This document shows positions 21,981 through 34,300 of a stretch of DNA of 60,699 bases, in pieces. Each line of letters opens with the position of its first letter. Position 1 is the first letter of the stretch. The position numbers and the translations under genes were made by a program. Under the pieces are notes generated by a model. The model was given only the letters and a program-made list of their open reading frames with translations. It searched no databases and had not been told where the DNA came from. Source of the stretch: Rhizophlyctis rosea (Eukaryota > Chytridiomycota > Chytridiomycetes > Rhizophlyctidales > Rhizophlyctidaceae); the NCBI GenBank assembly GCA_027596075.1, contig JADGJC010000203.1, positions 1-60,699 on the forward strand, given 5' to 3'.

Positions 21981-23819
21981 GAATCAGTGATCGAAGAGCA
22001 CTATGACGATTGAGTCATGCCCTTCATGCGCTCTTCTCACGCGTGCCGCGTTGTGGCAACGACTGGCTAGTGCAAGGCTTCAAGCCCGTGTGGGGAAAGA
22101 TGATGAGAAAGCAAAGAAGCTGTGGGTGACTTCTCGCTCTCATCAATGGCTCATACCCACCTTCTCTTTTTGCAAAGCTCATCCCCACCTCCTACTTCGC
22201 CGAAACTCGCCAAACCTCGTTGCGTTTACAATCAGGATAACATTCCTACATATGGCGGAGGGTCCGGAGTTCCAAGAAGAAGTGCAAAGGTTTGTGATCG
22301 CTCCGCGTGCTTTTCGGTGATGGCTTGCGGGCTTTATTCAGCACGTGGAGTCGTTGAGTGACGGGACACAAGCTGTGCCCAGGTGAACGTTTTTCACCTC
22401 AGTCAATCTATCAGAATTTCCATCAGGTGGACTGATCTGGCCAGGGTGGGTGCGGAATGTCCGGAATAAACGCCATCACGCATTGCAACCTAGTGATGTT
22501 GTGCTGCAGTTGCCGGTAGCAAATTGCCTGGGAAGGTGGGCACTGAAGTGACGGGAAATTTCCATCCGTTTGGGATTCGCATCGCTTCAATGTTTGTCTG
22601 GATTGAGCTGCGAGCATTGGACGGATGCTCGCGCTACTCCCCATGGCGGGGTCCTTGACTGGAGTGGCCAATTGTCCACCAGTCTTGTGTATGGCGTGCA
22701 TTAAATTGAATTATAAATGTCCACTAACAGCACACGTGAGTGAGGTCATAGCAAACGACTCTGTGACGAACTTTTTAACTCTGTATGTCGTTCATTGCAA
22801 AGACAAAAAGGTATCCCAGAGTGCATAGCGCAGATGCCGACCTCCAGGCGCTTGCACTTCTAAACCTTCAAAACATCAACATCGGCGCACGGAGTTTAAA
22901 CAAAGGTAAGGTATGCTTTCGCTGAAGATTGCTTGCCAAAAGGGTGTCTGACGAACAAACTCTGGCATGATGGGATATCCATTTTGGCCAGTTTGGGCAG
23001 AATGGCACTCAAGGAAGTAGCAGTCAAGCGTGCCAGTGGATCATTGGCACCTGTGAGAGAATTTCTGAGGCATGTCAATAAGCCTGCACTGAAAAGAGAA
23101 ACACATCTATATCTGTATTGAACAAATCGACAACCATACAGGACCCGGGAACTTGATCGAATCTGGTTGACTGTCGTTCAAAGGAATAGGGTGGATGTTA
23201 TTGTTCAAATTTCCTCCAAATAATCCTGGGATGGACAAATCTCTCAGCATGATGGGCAGCTTCCGGTTTTCCTTCTGTTCCTCGAACAAGATTGATTCAC
23301 ATCTTTAGGGATCGAAGTGAGTAATGCTACATGAGCGAAATGACGGAAGCCTGGCGAAAAGGACCGAAAAGGGAGTCCCTTCCACTTGCATCCTCACGAA
23401 CGTCCACAGGGCTTCTTTCAGCTCGAAACACTCCTCAAAAACGTTACCTTCCATGATATATTTCGACTTGGACGGCAACATAAGACGTAAATCGGATGAC
23501 ATTTGAGAAAAGTGAAATTATGGACGTAAATCTCAATATGAATTAAACGATTACTGCCGGCAAGGTATTGCGCAAACAAAAGGATGCACTGGAACTGCGA
23601 GTCAGAAGGGATAGCAACACAGAATATCGTTTATTTTTCGCTAATGAGTCTACCTTCCGCTTATCGTGTCTTCATGAACATAATCTGATCAAAGGTTGGC
23701 AAGCAAACTACATATCATCCCTTCCTCTGTTCCCATTTACTATCAAAAATCACCGTTCTAACATCCCTCCTTGGAAACGCAACAGGACCCTCTACCGAAA
23801 ATTCTGACCCTGCTCTTTT
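21981..23819. other. Intergenic with duplicated upstream block and dispersed repeat
   Basis: No gene seen. About 22080-22440 is homologous to about 24490-24820 (see findings). About 22560-22800 is homologous to about 18420-18700. The remainder to 23819 is unremarkable. Confidence 0.5.
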
Positions 23820-24277
23820 TCACGGAGCTGCACTGGGAACGCAGTAGGCGTAGTACGGGCTTGGACTAGAGCAACGGAAGCCGGTGATGCAAGCCGTGGG
23901 CCCTGTCCATGAGAACCCACCGCATTGGCCATATGCGGGTGCCACAGCCGTTGTGGTGGAGGTTGGGGAGAAGGCCGGTGTTGTTTCGGTGGTGGTTGTG
24001 GTTGTGGAAGTAGGTTTGGTGGAACTGGGCACCCCACGAAGACATTGACTGTAGTAGGGACTAATAACTGTGCAGACCGCTCCTGAGACGCAGTAGGAAG
24101 GACCCGTCCATCCGATGCCGCCGCATTGGCCATATACTGCGGCACCTAAAAGGAAGGGATTCAGAATTGCTTTGGTGCGGTTTTGAACTGCACTTATGCC
24201 ATACCTTGGTTTGCTTGCACCAGGGTCACATAGAGCCCTAAGAGTGCAACCACAGAAGTCGATGTAGATGGTACCAT
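23820..24277 (-). CDS. Secreted double-CBM1 protein without a catalytic domain
   Basis: Two exons, 24205-24277 and 23820-24145, giving 132 residues. The signal-peptide exon ([22 protein letters not shown]) has the same length (73 bp) and phase as that of the CBM1-TIL gene. Two CBM1 modules follow ([16 protein letters not shown]...SPYYSQC and [16 protein letters not shown]...SPYYAYC), joined by a Thr/Pro linker of about 30 residues. Aromatic face residues (Y, W, Y-Y) are present in both. In the second module the last Gln-Cys is Tyr-Cys. The protein ends eight residues after its final CBM1 motif at TGA 23820-23822. A role in cell-wall or substrate attachment, or in loosening cellulose fibres, is plausible but not shown. 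It is a paralogue of the CBM1-TIL gene. Confidence 0.88.
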
Positions 24278-24351
24278 CTTGACGATGATTAAACTTGGGA
24301 GCTTGATGCTGTTGGGGAAAATGACTGCTAGCTTCCGCAAAAGATTCAGAG

Positions 24352-24358
24352 CTTTATA
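24352..24358 (-). promoter_or_regulatory. TATA box of the double-CBM1 gene
   Basis: TATAAAG on the minus strand about 78 bases upstream of the ATG at 24277, at the matching place in the duplicated upstream block. Confidence 0.5.
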
Positions 24359-27080
24359 GAGAATGAAAACCCAGTGGCAGTGAAGCAATGATTTCCAAGA
24401 TTGGCCATACCCTCTTTTCACACGTCGGGGCAACAAGCAGGGTGAAAGCCGGTGCGGGGAAGCCTGAAAGGCAAAAGCATTTGAGCAAGCTGTGGGGAAT
24501 CCGAAAAAGCAAAACCATATGACTTCGAGTTGTGGGTGATTCTTAAGTTCCCATCAAGGCTGCTGTATGTCAATCTCCAACCATTTTTGAACTTCATCCT
24601 TGCCCACCCTCGCCAGACCTCGCCACGGTCGCATTCACAATCTGGGAGAACGTTCCCTTGGCGGAGATTTCGGAGGTCCTCTAAAGTATAAAGCTTGTTC
24701 TCTCCGCATGCTATTTCGGTGATGGCGTGAAGCTTCATTCGGCACGCGGAGCGACAGGGCACAAGCTCTGCCCGGGTTTATGGGGGCAATACTCAATCTA
24801 TCAGACTGTTGATCAGCTGTAATGATGGCGCGAGGGTCCCAGGGCCAAAAGTGGTCCTCTAGTGCCGGCACGCTTGAGACGTTATCTACCATTGCAAAAC
24901 AGGAGGGAAATAAACATTCCATGTTTGATATATTTTCGGCATGTCCCTCTGGTCTGTATATTAGCTACAGAATCTAACCAGTCTTGACCCAAATCCATTT
25001 CATTTTTAGGGAACCCGTTTCAACCCTTGTCAGAACTGCATAGTCAGGACAGTGCAACAGTCGAAGGGGAAAGTATTTTGAGTTCTGAAGGGAACATCCA
25101 GGCTTGATGTGCAGCACAACCTGTACCAATAACACGTTTTGCTAAGCGTGTTGCTGCGAAATTGACAACGTGGATAGACGTCAACGAGGGCGAGATGATC
25201 GTTAACTATTGATTTGGGGGAGACCAACACAGATATACTGAACTTATGATTGATCTATTGAACTCGGATTATTAACATAACATAACATCATGAGAGCCTG
25301 ATGTTTTCCGCAAAAATCCACCCCACTTTGATATTGGGAATTCTGGACGATTTAGCGGGTGTTGCTTGCAATCTCATTTCACACTGAGAAATCTTCTTTC
25401 CAACCAAGGAATCAAGAGGCGGACATATGGTAGTGCCTGTCCAACGCACAATGATTATGATGAAAAAAGAGGAAGGCGGAAGTATTGAATCGATCACGAA
25501 TACTGGAGAGTCGGGAGCGAGTGGAACCATATAGCGTCAACTTCGTGTGTCGCTGGGCATTTTACTACTCCTGAAAGGAAACGCGGGCGCTGTCTAAGCG
25601 TCACATAGTTCACTCATCTGCAGCTATACATCAGAGAAACATTTGAATCTGTTACATCAACTCGGAACTGTTGTACCCGCCAATGGTGACTATCTCCGTT
25701 CTTGCCTCGCACGACGTCGGGACTGGCGGTTTTTGATGCCACGATTGTCTCTTCCTTTTGCTGTTCCAATGTTTCCATCATGACACTATCACAAGTCAAA
25801 TGCGCAAAATGGAGATAGGTCCACCAAAAGGAGTTTAGAGCTATGCTGGTTATCAGGAGACTTGAGTGACTTTTGCAGTCTCTGGGTTGCATACAGGGGA
25901 GTTAATATGCATCATAAACCTCGACAAGACAGTTTGAGCATCACAGCCGACCCGCATCTCTGGAAAATGAAGATCTGAAAACCTTGCCACCGTGAAAGTG
26001 TCGCCATCAAAATACTCCAGCAAGTTTCATATGCCCCTGTGGAAGTCATCGATCACTTTTGCAGTTGCACTCTCCGAGGCTTCACGAGCTTTCCTTTTTG
26101 TCAATGTCCTTTCGGTCCCAATGACGTCCTTTGCGACGATGCTCATGCGTGCTTGCCGATAGAATTCACTGTCTGCATGACGCATGATACACAGGTGGGG
26201 AATAGGAAAAAAGAGGACTCTACCCCCCGCACTCCCCCGCGCCCCGTCTTTTGAAGATCGTCGAGAAGTTGAAGGACAGAATGCGCTACCACGTCAAGAC
26301 TCAAATGACTCATTCCATTTTCCACACAGTGTCCATGGAGTGAGAGCAAACTGCACAAACTGACATATCACTCATCTTTTTCGGAATCAGGCAGAAAAAA
26401 ACGATACACGAGCTCATTGCATGGACTTCCGCACATCATGTCGAATAGTATGCGACCGGCTGCAACAGTTATTCGTGTGTATAAGTCTCAATCAGTCCCA
26501 TCGCACCGCAATGGTCTACTTACTAGCGGAGCACCGCATTGGTCTACTTACTAGCGGCAATCCGAGGGGAAAAAAACGAAGCAGAATGATTGTCAAAGAT
26601 CGCTTTACGTCTCCTCAGATGAAGCACTCCGCTTTGAAGGTCTGTTAGTATAATGAGGACTATGCTATTTCCATATCCAGACAGAGACTTTCCACTGGAA
26701 CCAGAAGGCTTTGCAAAAAGGAATTACCCATTCTGGATCAATGAAGTTGGCATGAAGTACACCTCACGATGCCAAATTCCGTTGACCAAACCCAGATGTA
26801 CACTTGGATACTACAAAGGATGCAAAATAAAGCAAAGATTATACTGTTGACTTCTGTCATGTTTTACAATATCGTTTACCGAGTCTTACCATACGTTCGA
26901 CTAAAAAAGTCATACCAACCGTGCAAAAACTAGCAAAGAGAAACACCGTCGTCGGTGTTCATACACATGCACAATACAAAACGAACCTACAGATCAGCAC
27001 GACTACATACATACGCTTAGTCAATAACGCTACACTACTCGACACCCTACGTACACACATCTACTCACAAAACCCCCCTT
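24359..27080. other. Intergenic, no gene seen
   Basis: The first 450 bases are the second copy of the CBM1-gene upstream block. From about 24820 to 27080 I find no domain-bearing frame, no tRNA and no clear repeat. An 18-base sequence TGGTCTACTTACTAGCGG is present twice in tandem near 26512-26558 with spacers. Confidence 0.45.
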
Positions 27081-29552
27081 CTACCTCCTCCCCAAAACCC
27101 TCCCATCATCACTCCCAACACTCTGCAACTCCAAAATCGAAATCTGCCCCCAACTCGCCGGCTGCACAACCATCCCCCCCGCACCCACACCACCACCACT
27201 CTCCCCAACCTCACCCACCAAACTCTCCCTCCGCCTCGGCAAAATCATCAACGTATCAACACCATACCCATCACCACGTTCCGCGTCCCGTCCAACAGCA
27301 CCAGGTTGAGGCGCCGAAGTACCCGAAAGCCATGTCCAGCGCTTCGAGGTGACGAAGGTGACGTTGCTGGAGGGCTGGGAGGGGAGTTTGGTCATGCCGT
27401 GGTTGTTGTTATTGTTGTCGTGATCGTGATGATGGGAACGGAAATACCGATGTTTCTTCCATTTCCCCAACCACGTCCCCACCACGATTCCCATTCCCAC
27501 CCCTTTCCTCCTCCTCCTCTCCCTCCCACTTCCCTCCCTTTGATCCACCCCATAAGCCCCCCCCCCCCCATAGCCAACCCCCCCCCCCCCACCCCCCACC
27601 ACACCACCCCCAACACCACCGCCCGTCCCCCTCCTCCCCTCCTTAACAAACTTGAAAAACGTATTCCGAAACAACATCTCCCGAACCTCACACTCCAAAT
27701 CCCCAAACATCCCAACCTCAAACGCCCCCTTCTCAACCATAAACCCAACCTTCCTCCTCAACCGGTCCGGAATGTTCACTTCCAGCGGCGCACCAGCTTG
27801 TATGAACGTGCTGTAAAACTGTAGATAATACGGTATCAGGTGCGGTGGGACGGCTTGGGTTGGGGGTGTTAGGGAGATTGGGATGGGGTGGACGACGGTG
27901 CTGAATGGTTGGGGGCGGTGGTGCGGGGGGTTGATGAAGGTGTTGTTTTGGTGGGTGGTTAGGTACGGGAAGGTTGTTGGGCGCATCAGGGGGGGAAGGA
28001 GGTGGAGGAGGGCGTTGTAGGATTCGAGGAAGAGGACGGATTCGACGCAGAAGTCTGGAAAGTGTATGTGGGGGTCAACCGATGTGGTAATTCGAGTATG
28101 CAATTGTGAGGAGGAATGTACATACCTGCAATGGCAAGTTGCTTGAACTCTTCCAGCAGAGGCGGGCTCCGCAACACTCTTTCGAAGCTGTTTCTGTCCA
28201 GGTTCACGTTTTGTTCCCGTTCCCGGTCGTCGCGGTAAGACTGGATGATGGGCATGATGACGGATGAGAAGTGGATTACCGTCAAGTGGAGAATGACCCA
28301 GTAGCCAGAATAGAAGTAAGCCTTTCAGGATTTGGTGGAGGATTGAGTTGATGTCCGCTTGCTCCACAATGCTCACACAGCACTCACCTTCCAAAATGCA
28401 AACTTCGACGACAAAGTCGTAGAAACAGCAAACATAACATCAATAGTCATTGTCGAAATAGCCGTCAAGATCAAATCCCTCCTAATCCCATGCGCATCAT
28501 TCACATTCCGCAGTTTCCAGATCAGCACGGGCGCAAGCAAAGCCATCAACCCACGCCATATGTAGAACGGGATGAACTCCAGATTCGGGTCGCATGAGCC
28601 AATATCCATTACTGGCCAGAGACGCTGCGACTTGCTCAGGTGCTGCATGACCATGGTGACGCAGATTGCGAGGAAGGTGAAGATGAGGACGGCGTGCCAT
28701 ATGCGGCGGGACATTGTGCGTTGGGAGGTGCTGTTGACGCTTTGGGGTGCTAAGGGGAGGGATGTTGTTGACATGACGGGCGTGACGGTGTATGCTGGGG
28801 AAGCGGCGGTACATGGTTGAGGGAATGGGTATGGTGAGACGCCCATAGTGGTTGGTGGCACTGCGTCTTCGCTGACGGCTACTGTTTCCGATGAGACTGC
28901 GGAAAGGTATGTGGAGGCGGAATTGGAACGAGTGCGATTGGCGGCATCGTCGTTCGCTTCTCCATGACGGAGAGATGCATCGATGGGCTGATCCCTTTGA
29001 CCGTCTGGAAGTCTGGAAGCGGGTGGTGCAAAGTTTCCGATGATGGAGAAGTGTCGTGTTTTTGCAACCAAAGTTTGACCGGTGGTAACTTTGGTGATGA
29101 GACGCACCGCGCGAGCGATAATGCAGGAGTCGATGATGGCGAAGCCCATATAGTTTCCCCATAGGAATAGGAAGCAGGGTATTCTGTAGGCACCGGCAGC
29201 TATAAAAGTAGAAGGCAGCAAGCGTTAGGACGTGTGTATGAGATGGACGCGTTTGACCCTTCATCAGAGTTTTGATCACAATCACCACCCACAAAATAAA
29301 ACAAACAGACCCAATAGGCCTAGTTCACATACCGGAGAAATTCACCAAATTCTGAAAAAGAGCAGCAGATGCACCAAAGACAGTAAGCCGCACCGAAGTA
29401 CTCCTGATAGCATACTTATCCCGTCGCGCCAAGAACAGGATCAGGAAAGTCAGCCAGAACACAGAATGCGCGATCGCGATGCCGAGGACGATGAAGCCCT
29501 GCTTCTCTGTCCAAGTCTCATGGTTGGCTGGTAGATGATATTCTATCTGCAT
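27081..29552 (-). CDS. 7TM receptor with C-terminal RGS domain (GprK-like)
   Basis: Putative G-protein signalling receptor and regulator of the plasma membrane. Exons: 29333-29552, 28388-29199, 28126-28321 and 27081-28054; 733 residues. Seven hydrophobic spans can be placed at about 18-42, 55-75, 77-107, 239-258, 283-303, 312-336 and 347-372. A long Ser/Thr-rich loop (about 115-238) lies between TM3 and TM4. The RGS domain follows TM7 at about 389-546, with the hallmark SFERVLRSPPLLEEFKQLAI, DFCVESVLFLESYNALL and, later, FYSTFIQAGAPLEVNIP and EMLFRNTFFKFVK. An insertion of about 45 Pro-rich residues splits the RGS between helices. The tail is Gly-rich, then His/Asn-rich (HDHDNNNNNH). The architecture is like Aspergillus GprK and plant RGS1, where the RGS accelerates G-alpha GTP hydrolysis. 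The ligand is unknown. Confidence 0.87.
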
Positions 29553-31390
29553 GGGTGGTGTATAGGGTGCTGCCGAGGCAGCGGGTATGTTGGGTGGATA
29601 GAAGGTTGACTACACTCGAGATGCGGGGGAAGTTGACTTTCGTTGTTTGGCAATGTGCAAGAAGTAGGTCGGGTAAAGGGCAGAAGGATAGGACAGGGTG
29701 TTTGAGTTGTAAATAAACAATGATTGTAGAGGCGTAACAGCGTGTCTAGACCGGTGCGGAACTCTAAGGATCAAATATGCGTCAGCAGTATTCAGTGCCT
29801 GTTGTTCAGCAGGGTTCGTGGGGGACGTCCGCGCCTCCGTCCTGCAATGGTGATAGCGGCTATGTAGGGATCTGTGATAGAAACTGGATGAGTGAGTGGG
29901 GCAGCTTCTCTCGCGTGGCATGCATGGGGCAGTGCGGGTCTTATAGAAAGGTGCTTACCGCGGATGGAGCAAGCAATAATGCTCGTAGAACGGCCATGCG
30001 GCCAAATTGTCACGAGAAAACATACGAAGCATTGCTGGGATGACTTTGTATGCCTCCAACATCGTGCATCCGCAGCAGACCCGGGAAAACTGGTTGCCTG
30101 TTGTGTTTTAGTGGGTGTCTTCAGTAAGAGCGCGCGAAGGAGGAGCAGGATGCTCCCACACATATCTGCGAAAGGACCCTTGGGTCCTACTCGTGGCATA
30201 CAGAATGCTTGTTGTCCTTGCCCTTCTCTGCCGCAAGACACCGCAAGCACATGGGGATAGAGTAGTAAGCATCAGATTCCCGTATTATCTGCTGTAAGTT
30301 ACCTTGAGTTGTACACCTCCTGCTGCTCCACATTATGGGGTCCATCAAGTGAATTGTGGATGTGGTGAGGTTAGGGTTAGTTACGCCTCAAATTCTAGAC
30401 CTGCTTTGCAAACGCGTTAGTGCACGATCGGCACGGCTGCCCCAGATCATTCCTGATGCAGGCCAAAACACATACTGAATGGTGGCACCCCTTAGCGCCC
30501 TGCCGTCCTATAAAGTGTTGCATATAACATGGTTGTGCCGCCTGAAGATACCTATCACTCCTCGATCCGCGGACCAAAAACTTTGAGAGGACGAGAATGG
30601 ATATCCAAGCGATCAACACTATTTGCACTGTCCTGCTCACGAGTCTTCGACTTCTTCAAATGAGCGGGCAGTCGGGGTGGTCAAAGCATTTCAGTTCTCA
30701 GACGCTCCCGTGGCCACGAGAAGGTCGACAACGTGAACTCCACCAAATGCACCAATCAGGCACCTCGCTCAGTAAGCAGATAACCCCTACTCAGTCTGAG
30801 CTCAATGGTCTGTAGCGAAGCCACCTCTTTTCTCACTTCCGCAACGGCCCACGGGTCAATTGTCCTCCCCTTCATGTCGGAGATAGGCTAAGGGACTGCA
30901 TTCCCAAGATCAGGATCCAGGGGTGCGTTCAAAGCAGAGTGGGCAGTTGGGAACATTCTGTTGGCATGCATAATATCATGTTACATTTGAAGTATTTTTC
31001 ATTTTGCATGCATTGGTTGGTGCTACCATTCCACGCGTCTGCACCCTGAAGGCTGAGCAGTGGCCGTCTTGGAGGGGCTGTTGTGTTCGACCACATCATT
31101 CATAACATGTGACTTATTATTACGCAAACTAAGGTTATGGTGCACTGCGTATTACGTCAGTTGTATGAGTCATACTGACCATGCAGCAGTGACCTGGCTC
31201 CGATCCTGCGCACTTCCCTTCTCAACTTCGCTCTCAGGCTCTCCCTCCCCAAGGGCCAAAACCGACTTTCCCACGCCCCGTGAGTAGGGTTACTGGACAG
31301 GGACCATTCACCCACAGAAAACACCATCGATCGGCTTAAGAACGTTGCCACACATACTGAACGATATCATCACGCAAACGCATCCTTTCA
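29553..31390. other. Divergent intergenic region
   Basis: About 1.8 kb between the divergent 7TM-RGS and Tpr genes, so it must hold both promoters. No gene is recognised. A telomere-like GGTTAGGGTTAGTT occurs once at about 30370-30383. Confidence 0.5.
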
Positions 31391-34300
31391 ATGGAGGATG
31401 CGGAACACGAACCGTCTTTGCCATCGCCTTCAGCAAAGGACGATGCGATCACGGGGGCAGAGTTGGAGGGGGAGGATGGAAGAATAGAGGGGGAAAACGG
31501 AGGACCCAGCCACCTGCCTTCCGACCTTGTAACGAACAACCACTCCACTCGGGAAACCGAACCACTGAATAAAGCTTCTCCTCTAAGTCGACTTTTGGTC
31601 AGTCTGGCACTGCCAAAGGAGACTTTCACCCCTTTATATAGTCTGGTGGACAGCACGCCGTTGCTGGGAAAGCTCGTTGTGAAAGTGAACGACTTGCTTG
31701 CTTCTGCTGCCAATGAAGACTCGGTTCCTGCGTTGAAGGCTCAAGTGGAGCAGCTCAAGGCCGAAATTGTCGTAAAAGAAGATGATTTCGGTAACAGTAA
31801 TTTGTTGAAGTTCAACACGTGATCGATAGTCTCATGCATTGTGTTCTCAGAGCAAAAAGCACACTCGTGGGAAAACAGAAATCGGCATTTGGCAGCACAG
31901 CTTGAGGGAGCAAACGAGAAGACTACCTCGCTACAGGCTCAACTGACAAAACTTGGTAATATGATTTTCTCACACCGACGCCTTTCCAGTGATGTTTGCT
32001 GATGAATTCATGTCAGCGGATACCCAAGCTGAGCTCAAAAAGCGAGATCAAGAAATCGACTCACTGAAAAAGGAGCTGGAGACCTCAAAGATTAAAATCA
32101 GCGGCGTCGAGGATGAGAAACGGGATCTAACCGCTGTTCTCGGTCGACGAGAGCAGGTGATCGCCCGGTTGGAAGGTGAGTGCAGCAGTACGGTGTCATC
32201 TATGAAAACCGAAAAGCTCACACCGACATCACATATAGAGGAAAACAAGAAGCTGAACGACAACAACAAGGCCGCACGTGCCGAAATACGAGATATCGAG
32301 GCAAAGCTCGAATTGACTATCGCTGATCAATCCAGTGACAAGGCGAAGGTGGCACAATTGGAAGCCTCACTCGCGCAACTCGAGAAAAGATCCGACTGGT
32401 ACAAAGATGAATTGGAAAAGCGGGATTCGGAACTACAGGCTTATCGCAAAGAGAAGGTATGAATGAAGTCGAGAGCACCGTTACCGCGGGCCCTAATGCG
32501 TTCAGCAGACTCATCAATTAGCTGAGCTGCAAGCTCAACTTGACGGGGCTGTGGATGCACGGAAGACGGCCGAAATTGGGCAGCACACTCTTCAGAGGAA
32601 GACCACCGAATTGGAGGCCAAGGTCTCAGAGTTGATGCAGAAAGTGAAGGATGTAAGTTCGTATGGGCTGGTTTGCGGAAGCAACCCCACTTACACCAAT
32701 AGCATCGTCAGAGCGAAGACGGGGCAATCATTGAGCGGGAGCAGTTCATCAGAGAGATGGAATTGCAAAAGAAGGTGGCTGATCTTGAAAAGGCACGGAG
32801 CGACGAATTGCAGAAACAGCACCGTGAGATGGAGGATTCGGTGGGGAGGCTGGAACGTGAACTTCAAGATCTTCGGGAGGAACAGAGGCATGAGGAGCAA
32901 GCGCTAAGGGACGAAATCCAAAACTTGAGCGGGCAACTGGACGGGGTAATACATGAGAAGGAGCAACTTGAATACGCGTTGAGGCAGGGAGCGACGGAGG
33001 AGCCAGCGGCGGTAAGAATCCATGAACTTAATGATCTGTTGGAGGGTCTTAACATTGTGTTCCTCAGACTCCGATGTTCAGTGCCTCCACGTCCTCGGTC
33101 TTGTCGGCGTCCGGCAGGGGCAAAACAGCAACTGAGTTGGTGAGTTGCATAAGCCACATACTTCATCGATATCTTGTCCACTGATCATTTCTATCTGCCA
33201 TTCTCAGGTCTCTGAGCTTCAGGAGGAGAGGCGACGCCGTATTGCTGCGGAACGTGAGACTGGCAGGCTAAATGAAACGATCCGCGAAACAGCGGTAAAG
33301 CTGCAGGAGAGGGTAAGCGGAATCGCTTCCCATTTGAAGAGTATGGAGGAGAACTAATCGACTTTCATCAGGCACAATTCTATAAGAATATGAAGGATGA
33401 TTCTGATCGGTTGCAAAAGGAGGTGGAACAGCTTCGTACCTCTTTGGGCGAGGCTATGGATACTCGAGACAGAGCGGAGGCTGCGTTGAAGCGGATGGAG
33501 GCACAAATCAGGGGTTTGGAGGAGGGGAAGAAGTTGCTTGAGCAAGGTTCGTTCTGCTTCTACTGCAGGAACGTCTTCGGGGTGCTAAATCTATCGCTCA
33601 GATAAGAGAGACGTATCCTTGCAAAATCTGGGTTTATTGAGGGAAGTCGAATCGCTCCGCAACCCCGAAGGGGCCAGTGATCAAGCGATGCGGAATCGGC
33701 TTGCTGCACTCAACGAGGCATCTCTACAATCCGGAGATATCCCTTCAACACCAGCCAATCAGGTGATAGACGCCCAATTTGTGGCTGTTGATAGCTTACA
33801 GGTAAAACTCGAAGAATCTGTTTGACAGAGTATTATGATATGCTGACCACACACCAATAGCAACTGTATCAACAAAACATCATGATGCGGCGAGCACTTC
33901 GTCAGCTGGCTGGGGACATGGAAGATCTCGAGAGGAAGCACCAAGCGTCGACGGAGGAATTGCGGACGAGAAAGATGGCTAGTTATCAGGAGCAGATACA
34001 GAAATATCAGACGCGACTGGAGGAGTCCATCAAGAAGTCCGAGAGCTTCGCAAAGGAACGAGACCAGTGGCGCAGAATTGCGGAGTCTCGGAACCAGACG
34101 TCTCCTGCTCGTCGATCTGGCAATTTCGAGGGAGATCGAAGCGGGGTGATGGAGGGCGAATATGAGCGACTTTACAGGGACTTGCAGGTTGGTTGACTTC
34201 GGTCGTTTGCGAGGTTCGATATTCTGACGTATATCACTTCAGAGGGACTTTGATACCTACCGTCGCGAGACAGGCTCAGATAGCAGAACCCTGAAGGAGC

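Noticed and set aside
30370..30383. Telomere-like GGTTAGGGTTAGTT
   Set aside because: Only about two units, internal and surrounded by ordinary sequence; chance is sufficient.
32176..32238. Reading Tpr straight through this 63-bp segment
   Set aside because: It has a consensus GTGAGT donor and TATAG acceptor, breaks the coiled-coil heptads with Ser/Thr/Pro, and is a multiple of three, so it is taken as an intron.
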